From positions 436,501-500,500 of the forward strand of contig WPIO01000032.1 of the NCBI GenBank assembly GCA_009760855.2: a stretch of DNA of 64,000 nt, read 5' to 3'. The translations under genes and the position numbers were made by a program. The notes under the pieces are model-generated. The model did not search any database. It was given only the letters and a program-made list of their open reading frames with translations, and had not been told where the DNA came from. The stretch comes from Cristatella mucedo (lineage: Eukaryota; Bryozoa; Phylactolaemata; Cristatellidae). Positions 10,011-22,460 of this stretch are shown one piece after another. How positions within the stretch are numbered: the first letter of the stretch is position 1; each line of letters opens with the position of its first letter.

Positions 10011-12350
10011 GTAATGTAATGTATCTCCGTCTGTAACTCCACAAAGCCATAAAGACTACATGGGTGTTAGGCAGGAGAGTTTTGTACAGCTCGCTCATGG
10101 TCTCAGCGGCTTTCGGTACACACTCGGTAGCCAACAGACTTCGTCTCACCAAACAAAGAGAAAGTGGGAAGCATAGCAGAGTCAGGAGAGCAGTTGAGGT
10201 AGTGAGTAGCATGGAAGAAGCAGCTCTGGACCGCTGAAATGGATGAGTCATAGTCGGCAGCCGGAGGGTAACTGTCGTTGCCTAAGAATTGTAGAAGCGG
10301 GTTCCACAGTCTAGGACCTGCTGAACTAAAGCTGCTGTCGCCAACGGTCTTTAAGCGGAGCAATGGAACAGCTAATTTATTGTCCACACAGGACCCGAGG
10401 GCACGAAAATGCTGAAACTGGTGCAGCAGTTCAGCTAGGTACGAATGAGCCAAGCCGTCGCGGGCTTCCTTCTGGGTCAGCATAAGAACTTTGCTGTGCA
10501 TCCGTTGATCAACCGGCATCCATCCTAGCTCTTTTAGCAAAGGAGACACGTGCTCAAACCTCTGGGGCTTGAAACCTAGCCTTACAGCTATATTCATAGT
10601 CAGCTGCAGTGGGCTAGTTGCATTCTTTGGTAGCCCAGCCCAAAGGGAATTACAATAATCAAGCCGACACAGAACTAAGGAGCTAGTTAAATTTTTGCAA
10701 GCCACCGTGGAAGGCAGCTCCTAATCTTGGATAGGGATAGGACGTGATGGCTAGCTGTAAAAGCATTCTTTTGAATTAGGCTTAAAGTTGTGGCCGTTGT
10801 CGAAAAAGACACCTACATTTCGAGCACGTGGTGATGGTCGCATAATAGCATCACCTATTACAAGCTCAAGCCATTTAATCCAGCCACTCGCTTAGGGTGT
10901 CTTATGAGCAGCAATTTGATATTTATCGTCATTTAGCTTCAAGAAGTTTTCCGATATCCATGATCGAATGTCGGCAAGGCAAGCATTCATTTTCTAAGGT
11001 GGTGCAGCAGATTCCGATGGTTTGAATGACAGATACAGCTTAGTATCGTCAGCATAAAAGTGATATCATATTCCATGGGCCTTAATCACTTTTCCCAGAT
11101 GTTGAGTGTAAATGGAGAACAGCCAGAGACCAAGAACGGACCCTTGAGGGACTCCACAGGTGACCCGTCTCGTGTGCCAGACCTGACGCCCACACGACAC
11201 GGATTGAACACGAACAGACAAGTACGATATAAACCTCGCCAGCGCGTTGTCTGCCAGATCGATCGTTGTTCTCAATCGTTCGAGTAGAAAATGGTGATAA
11301 ATAGTGTCGATGGCAGCATACAGATCTAGCAGATCTAGCAGAGCTAGGGCAGTGACATTCCCGTCATCGTTGCCACGTAGAATGTCATTGTTAACATGGA
11401 GGAGAGCAGTTTCAGTGGAGTGCTGCCTCTTGAACCCTGGTTGAAATGTTTCCGAAATTTCATTCTTTTCAATATGTTCAACCAGCTGCTTAGCAACATT
11501 TTTTCAAGAATCCTTGCTAAGAAAGAAAGAAGGGAAACTGGGCTATAGTTTACAAGGACATCTGTATCAAATCAAGGCTTTTCAAGTATGGGTCTAACGA
11601 TAACCGATTTGAAGGACTTGGGGACGACCCATTTTCCCAAAGAAGCATTACAAATCTCGGTTATGAAAGGGCTAAGTTGTTCTGCCAGTGAAGACCACAG
11701 AGATGATGGTATAGGGTCTTCAGGAGACGAGCTCTTTTTGCTTTACCTTATTAAGGTAGTCACATTGCATGCAGAAACCTCGGAAAATCTTTTAAGGAAT
11801 GTCACAGGTTGTGATTCCGCAATTGCTCTAGTAGAAGAGGGCTTTATGGAGGCACGGATGTGCACAATTCTTTCATTAAGCAAGGCTGAAAACCATTTGG
11901 CTGAGCCCTTAATATCTGGGGAGTCAGACCTCTCAGCATTGGCCAATAGATCGTTTACTGTCTTATAAATCTGTTTAGGGTCCGTCTGGCAGGAATTCAG
12001 CTTTAGTGTAAAAAAGAAGTCCTGGCTTTTTACTATGCAAACACTTCGAGAAATGACATGGCTGTTTGCGTAATCTAGTATCTCTTGAATAACATGACGG
12101 GTCGTCAAATTAGACATTACATAGTACATGTAAATGAACCTGTTAGAAGCATTCATTTCCTTTAAAAGAGCGGTTGGCTGTACAGCGTTTATCCGGATGG
12201 CCAATCTCAACTGTTTGCCAAACTCGCCTTGCATTATGACGTTCGTGGAATGTGGATATTCTATGCTGTGAGCACATCTTTTTAAAACCTGATATGCTGG
12301 CTAGTTTAGCATTATCACTGCAGCCGGAAAGTTTAGAGCATTTTAATTTT
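10011..12350 (-). mobile_element. Line-B non-LTR retrotransposon, degenerate, unit 1
   Basis: The minus strand reads linker (12234-11743), RT motif [10 protein letters not shown] (about 11155-11129), RT motif C YADD (11056-11045), then a C-terminal region (10705-10103) with LDYCNSLWAGLPK and ELGWMPVDQR, ending in an ATTAC-type 3' tail at 10011. The organisation parallels Line-A and indicates the same broad L2/CR1-like group, but the sequence is a separate family. Stops and frameshifts split it. The endonuclease region was not recognised upstream of 12350. Confidence 0.8.
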
Positions 12351-12814
12351 CCGCAAGAAATAAGATGACATGTCGGACGACCACTGTCAATACAGCAAAG
12401 CTACGGGTCCAATCATTCTAGCAGCGACGTTTGCAGAGTAAGCGTGCACACGAAGGTGCTTGCTCAACATCAGTCGAGGTTCGTGATCCTGCTTGATCCG
12501 TACGTCGGTTCAACATGTTCTCGAAAAGAATTTTAGGCTACATTGTGACAGATTGTTTTGGACAGTATTATCAACCCATTAAAATTACACATACTTGAGC
12601 ATCTACAGTACCTTCTTTAAGCAATAAACACTGCTTTTGTAGCTGTCTAATAGCCTTTGTAGCTGCCAAAAACAGAATCGATTCAAGCCTCGAACCTTTA
12701 GAGAGCGGCTAATAACTTGCTGCCACTGAGTTTTAGCCCAAGGGTAAGGGGTACGCTTTGCAAAAACAGATCTATCGGGTATATATCGAGACAAAAACTA
12801 TGCTATAAAAATAC

Positions 12815-12935
12815 AGCCCCTTAACTCAGGCAGGTTTGAGTCCAGCAGTGGGCGATCCTTTATTGCACAATGCAAGGAAAAATAATATCGGTTAAGACTC
12901 TTTTGCCTCTACATAATCTAGGCTTTTGAACCATG
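12815..12935 (+). mobile_element. SINE-1 fragment, unit 1
   Basis: 'ggtttgagtccagcagtggg' followed by 'cgatcctttattgcac' and 'ggttaagactcttttgcctc' matches the body of SINE-1 copies at 63249-63350 and 54948-55045. The 'ggtttgagtcc' block is a decayed B box. The tRNA-like head upstream is hard to recognise. Confidence 0.55.
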
Positions 12936-13202
12936 TAACCTTAGGTGTAGCAGTAATACACACTCGCCTATGCCGACAGTAATGCAAGCAGTATCATTCA
13001 TGTATCCCCTATGACCGAACGTGCTCGATGCTGGAGGCATTTTGTAAGTGTCCTTTAAATAGAGTGCACTCACGTGTTCGGAAAAATAGATGTGCGTGGT
13101 TCCGATTTGAAGAGAATTTGCGTAGGACTAGAGTGGATTGAGGTATTCTCCAGTGCCACCCCAGTCGGTTGCAGTGCATTTCATTATACCCACAATGAGA
13201 TT

Positions 13203-15215
13203 AGCAATAATAATAATAATAATGATGCATTTGCAAAAATCCTTAGATAAATGAATCTCATTCTAGGCACTTTACAAGTGTTGCAAAGGAAGCGGTAAAG
13301 TATTACTTAGTGCTAACATTCACATAATATTAATAATAATAACTAGAGTAATAGTACATTTGTATAGCGCCCTCAGATAACTATATCTCTCTCTAGGCAC
13401 TTTACAGACCAAGCATTACAAAATGTTTGGTGGTAAAGTCTGCAAGCAGCAGGCAAAGTATAAGCAGGTACATGCATACGAAGGATGAATCACAAAGACC
13501 CACCAAATGCTGTAATACTCAGGTGCATTTTAAGCTTCTTTTTAAATGTCATGTCTGGGGACATTGTGACATGAGTCGGTAGTGAGTTCCAGGCTTTGGG
13601 AGCATAGGAACTAAATGCAGGGTCTCTAACGGCTTTGAGGTTCGCACGAGGTTTGGCTAATCGAATTGAGTCAGAACAGGACGTTGAAGGATTCTTCACC
13701 TAGTAAGGGAGTAGTTCTGATGGGTAGGCTGGAGCCAGAGAATAAAGAGACCTAAAAGTAAGAGACAGATCATTGAAGTCGATTTGCTGCTGGATTGGGA
13801 GCCACTGCAGGTCGGCGAGAAGTGGTGTGATATGGCATTTGCGACGCTTACGACAGATGAGCCTAGCTGCAGAGCTTTGCACCAGCTGGAAGCGCCTGAT
13901 TGCAAATGCCTGTAGACTAGCAAGCAGTGAGTTACAGAAGTCAAGACGCGATGTCACACATGCATTAACCAGTTTAGATGTGTCAGCCCTGTCTAAACAA
14001 GCCCGAATTTTCGCAACTTTATGTAGCTGAAAGTGGGCAGATTTGACTGTGGAACTGATGTGCTGTTGTTTTTGTCATCATTCAATTTAAGAATGTTTGC
14101 TGCCATTAATTTGCAAACGTCATCAATACATGCAGCAAGAGCACACTGAAAATTCGCCGTGCTCGAGGCATGGTAGGGATCAAAGCAATGGTCTGCAACT
14201 GAGTTTCGTCTGCATAGCAGTGGAAGCCTAGACTGTGCTTGACGATCGCATCGGCAAGAAGGAGAATGTAATCTATGAAAAGAAGCTGACCGAGCCCTGA
14301 GGTACTCCGTACTCAGTACTAAAGTGGTTACTCGGATGATCTTTTTCTGCTAACTTCAGTACTCCGGAGTCTCCCAATGAGATAGATCCTGAACCATTGC
14401 AGTGCAGTGCCAGTGATTCCGATGCGAGATTCAAGACCATGGAGGAGGACTTTTTGAACAATAGTGTCAAAGCTGCTGAAAGATCAAGCAGGACAAGCAG
14501 AGAGACTTTACCTTAAGTCTGCATTCATGAGAAGGTCGTTCGTTATGCACCCTAAGCGATGCTGACTCTGTGCTGCGATTAGCTCTAAATACAGACTGTA
14601 ACTAACTTTCTAGGTTTGCGGTCTCAATATAATGGTACAGTTGATCTGCCACAACGTTAATAATAATAATATTGCACTTGATAAAGCGCCCTCAGAGAAC
14701 CTAATCTCTTTCTAGGCGCTTGCGTTCCAGTGTCTTTGATAGGAACGGGAGAAGAGGGACTGTATGGAAGGTGCTCAAAGTATCTCAGTCTAGGATTGCT
14801 GTCTTAATTAGTTACCTGACTAAAGCCTCTTTGAAAGATGCTTGGACCAGGCCTTAGGCTAAGTACATATGTATAATGTTAGTTATGCACGGCAGCAGAA
14901 AATCCAAGCATCGTAGAAGTAGAACAGTAGAATAGGGTCTAGAGGGCTACTAGTCTTCTTGGATAGGGAGATACATTTTTGCATAAGGTAACTCGTGGCC
15001 TCATTGAACGTAGACATCGAGGTAGTGCACGTAATCGATGGACACGAGTCCTGTGTTAACGTAATTGAGGACAATGAGTACAAAAGGAATGCCACAACCC
15101 TAACGATGGACCCTCTGATCTTGTCTACTTCGCTGACAAAGAAGCTAGATAAGCGATCGGCTAGGTTTCCACAAGGATAACTTGGTAAAAACTAATCTGG
15201 GAGCAGTTAAGGAGA
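13203..15215 (-). mobile_element. Line-A, degenerate, with a second detached tail, unit 1
   Basis: Read on the minus strand, RT and C-terminal pieces (15095-14883, 14470-14273, 13957-13700, 13699-13490) end in the family's 3' hairpin and ATA tail at 13326-13410. A second, more decayed tail copy sits at 13203-13290. Motif B GVPQGSV is present, but motif C reads YADE instead of YADD, which removes one catalytic Asp. Relative to units 2-4, 129 bases are missing at 14063/14064. The match to unit 4 stops at about 15215, where the spacer begins. Confidence 0.8.
14659..14722 (-). mobile_element. 64-base Line-A tail insertion, unit 1
   Basis: The ATA tail and 3' hairpin of Line-A, and nothing more, interrupt the older Line-A. 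They are flanked by a 4-base direct repeat cgtt (14655-14658 and 14723-14726). Unit 4 lacks the insert at the same place (51497). Confidence 0.75.
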
Positions 15216-15370
15216 GCAAATTTATAATGGATGCGTTCAATTGAGTGCTGGTTGCCAGTTTGGCTGAAATTACTAGAAATGGATCGACTGCAGTACGCAT
15301 GCCCCTTCCTAATGTTCTTCTAGCTGACAAATTAGAAGGAAAGTGGTCTCTTTAAGGCTTATACACTGAG

Positions 15371-15372
<2 letters not shown>

Positions 15373-15452
<80 letters not shown>
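15373..15452. repeat. (AG)n microsatellite, spacer 1, left
   Basis: Eighty bases of pure AG directly before the plus-strand Line-B fragment. Confidence 0.95.
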
Positions 15453-16434
<982 letters not shown>

Positions 16435-16714
16435 CAAATAGTGTGGACGAAAAAGAAGCCAACTCTTTGATCACGAACCTTTTGGTCAACACAGTTACTT
16501 GCGACAGGATGGTGACAGCGCGATGTTTACTTGAAGCTTTACACATGCACTCCTTAAAGAGACATGTCCGCTTTTGTCATGTGACACTAATCTTTTGTTG
16601 GCATATGAAAGCACGGAACTAAATTCAAGCTCTAGTGCAACGAAGATGGCTTGCAAGACCCAGATATATTTATCAGCTAGGTTTCCTCTTTCCTTTTTCC
16701 TTTAAATAAAGGAA

Positions 16715-16885
16715 CACTAGCTGATTTAACAATCTCTTTTTTAAAGCGACAAAAGAGCCTTTACGGCTATCACCACCACTTGCAGTCGCAATCTAGGATT
16801 GCCAATCGCAGGATTCTAACACACAACCTTGGGACCAAGGTCACGAAAGCAACCACCTTACCTAATGCGCTATTCCTTTCTGCAA
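16715..16885 (-). mobile_element. SINE-1, spacer 1
   Basis: The minus strand reads a tRNA-like head ('gcattaggtaaggtggttgc', 'cgtgaccttggtcccaaggt', a B-box-like 'gtgttagaatcc'), then the SINE-1 body ('ggtgatagccgtaaaggctc') and the 'aaatcagctagtg' end. It is clearly the same family as the plus-strand copies at 54899 and 63190. Confidence 0.75.
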
Positions 16886-17369
16886 ACATCTGAATTCTCT
16901 CAATTTAAAATAAATTGTTCTCAAAGGTGATAGCTTTATTTCATCTGGCCCAATAATGGTGAAGCTGTTGTGAATTCCCTAGCAGTTGGTGGTATTTTTC
17001 CTTTGCCACTAGTTAAGACTTGCTCATTTGGAAGATCAAAACACCTAATCGATTAGTCTGGTGAATGCCTTTGTTGCCAACCTATTCTTGAAGCCGCAGG
17101 TTAAACATTTTCACTTGAAATTGAAAGCTCAATTCGGTCAGTCTGAACCTTAAAAAGAATCATTCAAGGATAATCAACTTATTACTTGCTGAAGAAACAT
17201 AATCAGTGGCTACTAGTTTGCTCTAATTGCTAAACTTAATGCTGATTGGAAATTTCTAGATTTATATAATCTCTCGGAAAAGTCAGAAGATTTAAGGCTG
17301 AAAAGTCAGTTTTATGGTTACATCCAATAGTTGCACTTGTCATTTATACCTTTTGGATAGACTGTGAAA
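16886..17369. other. Spacer 1 interior, nothing recognised
   Basis: AT-rich sequence with no gene or repeat family identified. The same stretch lies in spacers 2 and 3. Confidence 0.35.
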
Positions 17370-17570
17370 GCTGATAAGCTGAATGCCTATTCGGAGATAT
17401 TCTATCGCGGTTCAACTTAGGCTAAACCAAGATAAATTAAAATATTCCTCTCGAGACACGCAACACCTAGGCGGCAGTAGAAATCTCTCATCTATTTAAT
17501 GGTGCATAGCAAAGCCCCAAAAAAAGTGCTCATGATTTAGTATGTCCTTTTTGACGACTGCTTACGACTC
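17370..17570. repeat. Unclassified dispersed repeat, spacer 1
   Basis: Diverged but collinear with 61083-61290: both carry 'cgcaac...g(g)gc(a/g)g...tagaaa...tctcat', then 'ttttaatggtgc' or 'atttaatggtgc', and a 'gtgctc' block in the same order. No coding potential and no known family recognised. Confidence 0.5.
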
Positions 17571-17574
17571 TCAC

Positions 17575-17705
17575 AGTTGAGAGCAGGACTTAGCTCATTG
17601 GTACGGTGTTTCCGCTTCACAATCAAGGCAATAAGCTCGAGCTCATTGGCTGACAATACTTTATTGCTTAATACAAGCGGTATTTATAGTGGCTAAGGTC
17701 CGTCA
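17575..17705 (+). mobile_element. SINE-1-like, old copy, spacer 1
   Basis: 'tagctcattggtacggtgtt' resembles a tRNA A-box region and is close to 'tagcccagaaggtacggtgt' in the SINE-1 at 60495. It is followed by 'tacaagcggta' and 'gtggctaaggtcc' in SINE-1 order. Confidence 0.45.
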
Positions 17706-17894
17706 TTTTCTATTTTTTCGATTAGTTAGAGTTGCTTATGGTACTCAACTGGGCCATTAGAGTCTAATGCAATAAATTACACAACACCATTGACAATAAT
17801 ACTATTCGTATTGCGCATTTAGATATATGAATTTTTTCGGTTAGTTAGGCTACTAATTAGGAGAACAACACTCGGCCAAGGGAACTTAAGCAAC

Positions 17895-18860
17895 TTCCGC
17901 CGTCTCTATTCTACCGTTCCTATCAAAGACGATGGAACGACTTATGGCATACCAGTTGAACTCTTATATTGAAACTTCAAACCTAGCGTGCGAGTTCCAG
18001 TTTGGTTTCAGATGCAATCAGTCCCCCCCCCCCGAGTCATAAATGCCTCGGGTGAATGGTGACGTTTTCAGGAATTAAGAATTGAGTAGAATTTCTCTAC
18101 TTGTCTTGGCTGTATCTTTCGGCAGCGTTCAAGGCGATTGATTGTAAAGTACTTTTCGATAGCCTCTCATCTCAGCTAGGAATCACTGGCACAGCACTCT
18201 AATGGTTCAGACCCTTTCTCAGTAAGAGACTACAGAGACTATTAATGTGAACTGGCAAAGATATCTTATTAATCACTAAAGTACGGTTTTGTTCAGAGCT
18301 CAGCACGCGGCCTGCTTATTTTCAGAGTTTTTAATCTTATTCTCACCGATGTGATCACATGCCTAAGCTAGGCTTTCACTTCAATGCAGGTAATAAAGGC
18401 TTTCACTTCTATGCACATGACACTCAGCTGTACGTTTAATTTGATCCCTCGCTGCCTCCACCAAGTCAAATTCTCTCAACTCGACCTCCCCCGCTCATGT
18501 ATTGCTGACATTCGCACATGGATGGCAACAAACTTTATTGAATTGAACCACGGTTAAAGCAACTTACTAGCCATGGGCAAAACTCGTGCAAAAAATCCTT
18601 TGTAGACCGTGCATTTTGTTGGTAGACCCCAAAGCCCGGAACTCACTTCCGACTGATTTAATGGCATCACATGACTTGACAAAATTTAAAACGAAGCTAA
18701 TCCTCATGTAGCTGTATTTTATATGTTAATAATTTGGGTGTCACCTTTAGCAATGTAATGCATTTTGATATTCCATGTGTTACCACAAACCGTCTTGTCA
18801 TGCTTATTTTACGGTTTATATGCAGTTTTGTGAAAGAGGTAAAGTTCTTTGAGAGCGCTA
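17895..18860 (+). mobile_element. Line-A RT fragment with internal deletions, spacer 1
   Basis: Reads RT pieces such as MAYQLNSYIETSNLA, a decayed motif A region (LSAAFKAID), YAHD in place of YADD, then jumps to the C-terminal 'PKARNSLPT' block and finishes in 'ttctttgagagcgct', the first arm of the Line-A 3' hairpin. A 10-base C run sits at about 18025. The unit boundary falls exactly at this 3' end. Confidence 0.72.
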
Positions 18861-18913
18861 TGCCAATTTTCTGTAAACAATATCGCTATATTCAATTGCA
18901 CCTGATGCTAGTG

Positions 18914-19058
18914 ACAGGGCGGGGTAGGGCGGGGTAGGGCAGGGTAGGGCGGGGTAGGGCGGGGCAGGACAAGGAATGAGGCAGGGCAGGGCAGCGCAGG
19001 GCAGGGCGGGGAAGGGCAGGGCACGGCAGGGCAGGACAAGGGATCGGGCAGGGGAACA
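18914..19058. repeat. GGGCA / GGGTAGGGC minisatellite, unit 2
   Basis: This is the short form of the unit 1 minisatellite, with no long pure GGGCA run. Confidence 0.88.
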
Positions 19059-19915
19059 GTATCTCAAGACTGCTAGTCTTTTACTGCGTTATTCCCGAAG
19101 GCTAATTCCCTAAGAGGTGTTATTGACAGGATACCCTTGCAGCTTGACAGACACACACACTGATTCTCTAATCGGTGTTTCAGTTTCGTGATCGTAATCG
19201 TCAGCTCCTCATTAAGCCGCTCTCTTCGATAACTGCTTGTCGCTTAAAAGCTAAATTCAGATTTACACTTCCGCAGCTAGTGATCGTGGTCGACCAATCA
19301 CTAAGTTTAAGGTCTGCCTACCCTGATAGAATTCCAAAAGTCGTGATTGACCGATGGACGATCAAAAAACAAGCAATTTGGGTAGCTGGCAACTAGGAAA
19401 TGTATTCAAGACTCGAATCCACTCATAAATGGGTGCTGTAAAGCTATTCGGACTGTACTCCCATCAGCCGTCACGGCTTAGTCAAGTAGTCCGAGATCAG
19501 TCCCACGCCCACATTCACCACTGCAAGCGGATGACGTAACCGAATACAAGGTCGAGGGAATCTAGTCTTGCTAATACCAATCGAGAAATTTGTGACATGG
19601 AGCAGGAGATTAATTTGGGTTGCCTGTTGACTAATTTATGCGGAGCTGTTTGCAGTTCAGCAGTTATAGTTTTTTTGTGTAACCTAGTTGCATCATGGAC
19701 GCAGCATAGCGGCACCTGATAAAATCGCCGGAGAGGGGCGTTTCACAATCGCTTGTATTAAAACATTCAGGGTAACCTGCCAACTCGTTGCATCGGAATT
19801 TTGTCTACGGAGCAATGCATTCGGATGTGGCTGCCACTGTTGGTGCTAGATAGGAGCGCATTAAGCTTAATCATGAAACTGGCATTTTGCCCTAAGCTTC
19901 CTTTGGAAACATACA

Positions 19916-20014
19916 GTTGGGCGTGGTTCATGCATATTTATCCACTGCCTCCGGCTAACGCCTGGCAGTAAGGCTTGGCTGCTGTAATTAAGGATCGCGT
20001 TCTCCGTATTTATA
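19916..20014 (+). promoter_or_regulatory. Promoter, unit 2 gene, TATA at 20007-20014
   Basis: Same blocks and the same 83-base TATA-to-ATG spacing as unit 1. Confidence 0.8.
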
Positions 20015-20089
20015 CCCGTCAAAGCTCACTGAACCGGCACAAGACAGCTCTGAGCAGCTCTGGCAAGTTTCGGTGCTGAGACGTCAGTC

Positions 20090-20681
20090 ATGAAGATAGC
20101 CGTGGTCGTACTCGCTCTATGCGTTCTTTCGGTTCAAGGTGAGTGCTCGGCGTTGAGTCTTGTAGGCAGCTGCCCAGTCACTCAGTCATGTCTTACCATC
20201 GTTCTCAAAAATGCCACGTCCCGCTGTACTCAAAGGACGGTGAGAAGGAGCGTTCTAAAAGCGCATTGCAACCGAGTGCTATATTGCAAGGACTAAATCG
20301 TGACATTTACTTGTTGCAGCAGGTGGATGGGGAGGAAAAGAAAGCAACAACAACAACAACAACAACAATAACAACGCTGGCGGAAATAACAACAACAATA
20401 ATAATAACAACAACGCTCGGGGTCACCACGAAAGGACCGTCATCAAGAAGGTTCCAGTGCCCTACACGGTGGTTGAGAAAGTTCCACAGCCTTATGAGGT
20501 CATCAAGGAGGTGAAGGTTCCCGTGGAAGTGATCAAGGAGGTCAAGGTACCAGTGGAGGTCATCAAGGAGGTGAAAGTGCCCTATCCAGTGGTTGAGAAA
20601 GTGCCAGTTCCCTATACAGTGGTGGAGAAAGTCCCTGTTCCGGTGAAAGTTCACCGCGAGTACGAGCCTGAAGGATGGTAA
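20090..20681 (+). CDS. Secreted Asn-rich Val-Pro repeat protein, unit 2, two exons
   Basis: Exon 1 20090-20138, 181-base intron 20139-20319, exon 2 20320-20681. The predicted 136-residue protein is identical to that of unit 1. The intron differs by one base near its start (ggcgtt for ggcgct). The same ttgcagcag double acceptor is present. Confidence 0.85.
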
Positions 20682-20730
20682 ATGTTGCGGATAAGCTATT
20701 CGCAATGGATAGGCATTATAATTTTAGGTG

Positions 20731-20736
20731 AATAAA
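20731..20736 (+). terminator. AATAAA polyadenylation signal, unit 2
   Basis: Same position relative to the stop codon as in unit 1. Confidence 0.75.
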
Positions 20737-22248
20737 TTATGTACATGTACCTGTAAATGTGCATCTGTATCGGATTATGCTTATTAGAGTTCAAAGACTT
20801 GCTTGCTTAGTTTGATGGTCTAAAAGCTATGCTAGCAACGTGTTTCCAAAATAAGGAACCCTTACCACATTTCTCAACAATATATTCCTTAGTAACGGCC
20901 AATGTGGTTTGCTGGTAATTAGCGAATTCAACTTGATTAACAGAAAAAAGAAAGTCAGATTTGGTAGTTTTTTCTTGACGGAATGGTGACTTGGATGGGC
21001 GGACAGAAAGTCACCCAAGCCTTACGTAAGAATATCGCTGGTTCCGACAAGCTATGTCTAAGTGATGAAGCTTAATTATTTTAGAGCGAGTACAAAAATC
21101 AGTAAAAAGCACTACCGGATAAATCAATTTCTTTCATAAGTTTGCTAGAAGGAAAACCATTCGATAGGCCAATGATGTACGCTAATACCCTGAAAATATT
21201 TCGAGGCGTGTCTTTACTTTAATTGCATATTTTAGGCAGCATATGTGAAGGTTTATGTAGAAACGCTGATCGGAAGAGTCCTTTCGCAAAAGGAACTGCC
21301 AAAAAGGCGTCGTACAGCCGATTTAAGCTGTGCTAAAGTCGTTCGAGAAAATGGGCAACACACATACATTTTCCACAGAACTACATGTTCTGCGCCCAGA
21401 TTTAAATAATGACGATTATTTAGGGTAGGTACGAGATAAAGCTTAAAAGAAGATTGAGCTAAGCTCGTTTAGTGAACTATAGCTACTAGTTGCGACCGAA
21501 ATTTCTATCCGAACTTTCTCTTAGTCAGGGCTCAGTCTTCTGATGAGGCAAAGAGTGCTGACTTGCTCGAAGTGAGCTCACGCACAGCCATATACATATT
21601 TTGTTTTCCACGTCATTACGATCATGATAGCACTACTACGCATAGCGTTCAAGAATGTGCTTAAAGGGCAACCAAATAATTTTAACTCATTGGGGTTATG
21701 TACAACCTCAAGCGATATATGGCAATTGACTGAGATGGCAGAAAAAAGCAATCAGTAATCCACATAGATCCCTCGAAAATAAGTAAAGTGGCTGAGAAAA
21801 GCTCCGACTTTGCTTGCGTGTAATAGCACAATGTTTGTAAAGTCCACCCAGAGTTTTAGCCCATTGAGGATGTTCGATTTCGGATAATGTCTCGGGTAAT
21901 GTAATGTAATGCAATAAGCAAAATAAGCCGCACATAAACCACACACCTGCTGTGCAAAGCTCCGATTTAAAATGCATTAAACAGGCCACGTTTTTTAAGT
22001 GCACCTCTTCCTGGAAAAAGAGTTTGAAGACACCTATTGAGTTGCACGTAATTCGCCTTCATTGCATCTGGTCGTCAGTTTCCCGTTTGGAAACGTGTGA
22101 TATCAATCTCCACTCTGTCCACCTCTTTGAAAACGGTCCGATGAATTTGAATAACGATAGGGGTTGGCAATCAACGGTCTATTGAAAGGCATGGTGCCAT
22201 TTAAGGAATGACATGATTTAAATAGATATAAATACATATATACATATG

Positions 22249-22250
22249 TA

Positions 22251-22288
<38 letters not shown>

Positions 22289-22289
22289 T
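22249..22289. repeat. (TA)n microsatellite, unit 2
   Basis: TA tract interrupted once by 'acatat'. Confidence 0.9.
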
Positions 22290-22460
22290 AAAACGGAAAC
22301 AAGTAGGCCATTTCATTGGAATATATAAATTACGATAAATAATAAATTAACCCCAAATACAGGTAATTTCATCAATATTCAAGCCCATCAACGCTTGAAT
22401 AAATCCGAAATGATAGTACTGCCAGCTTACGAACGTCAGGGAATCGTCAACGCAACGAAT

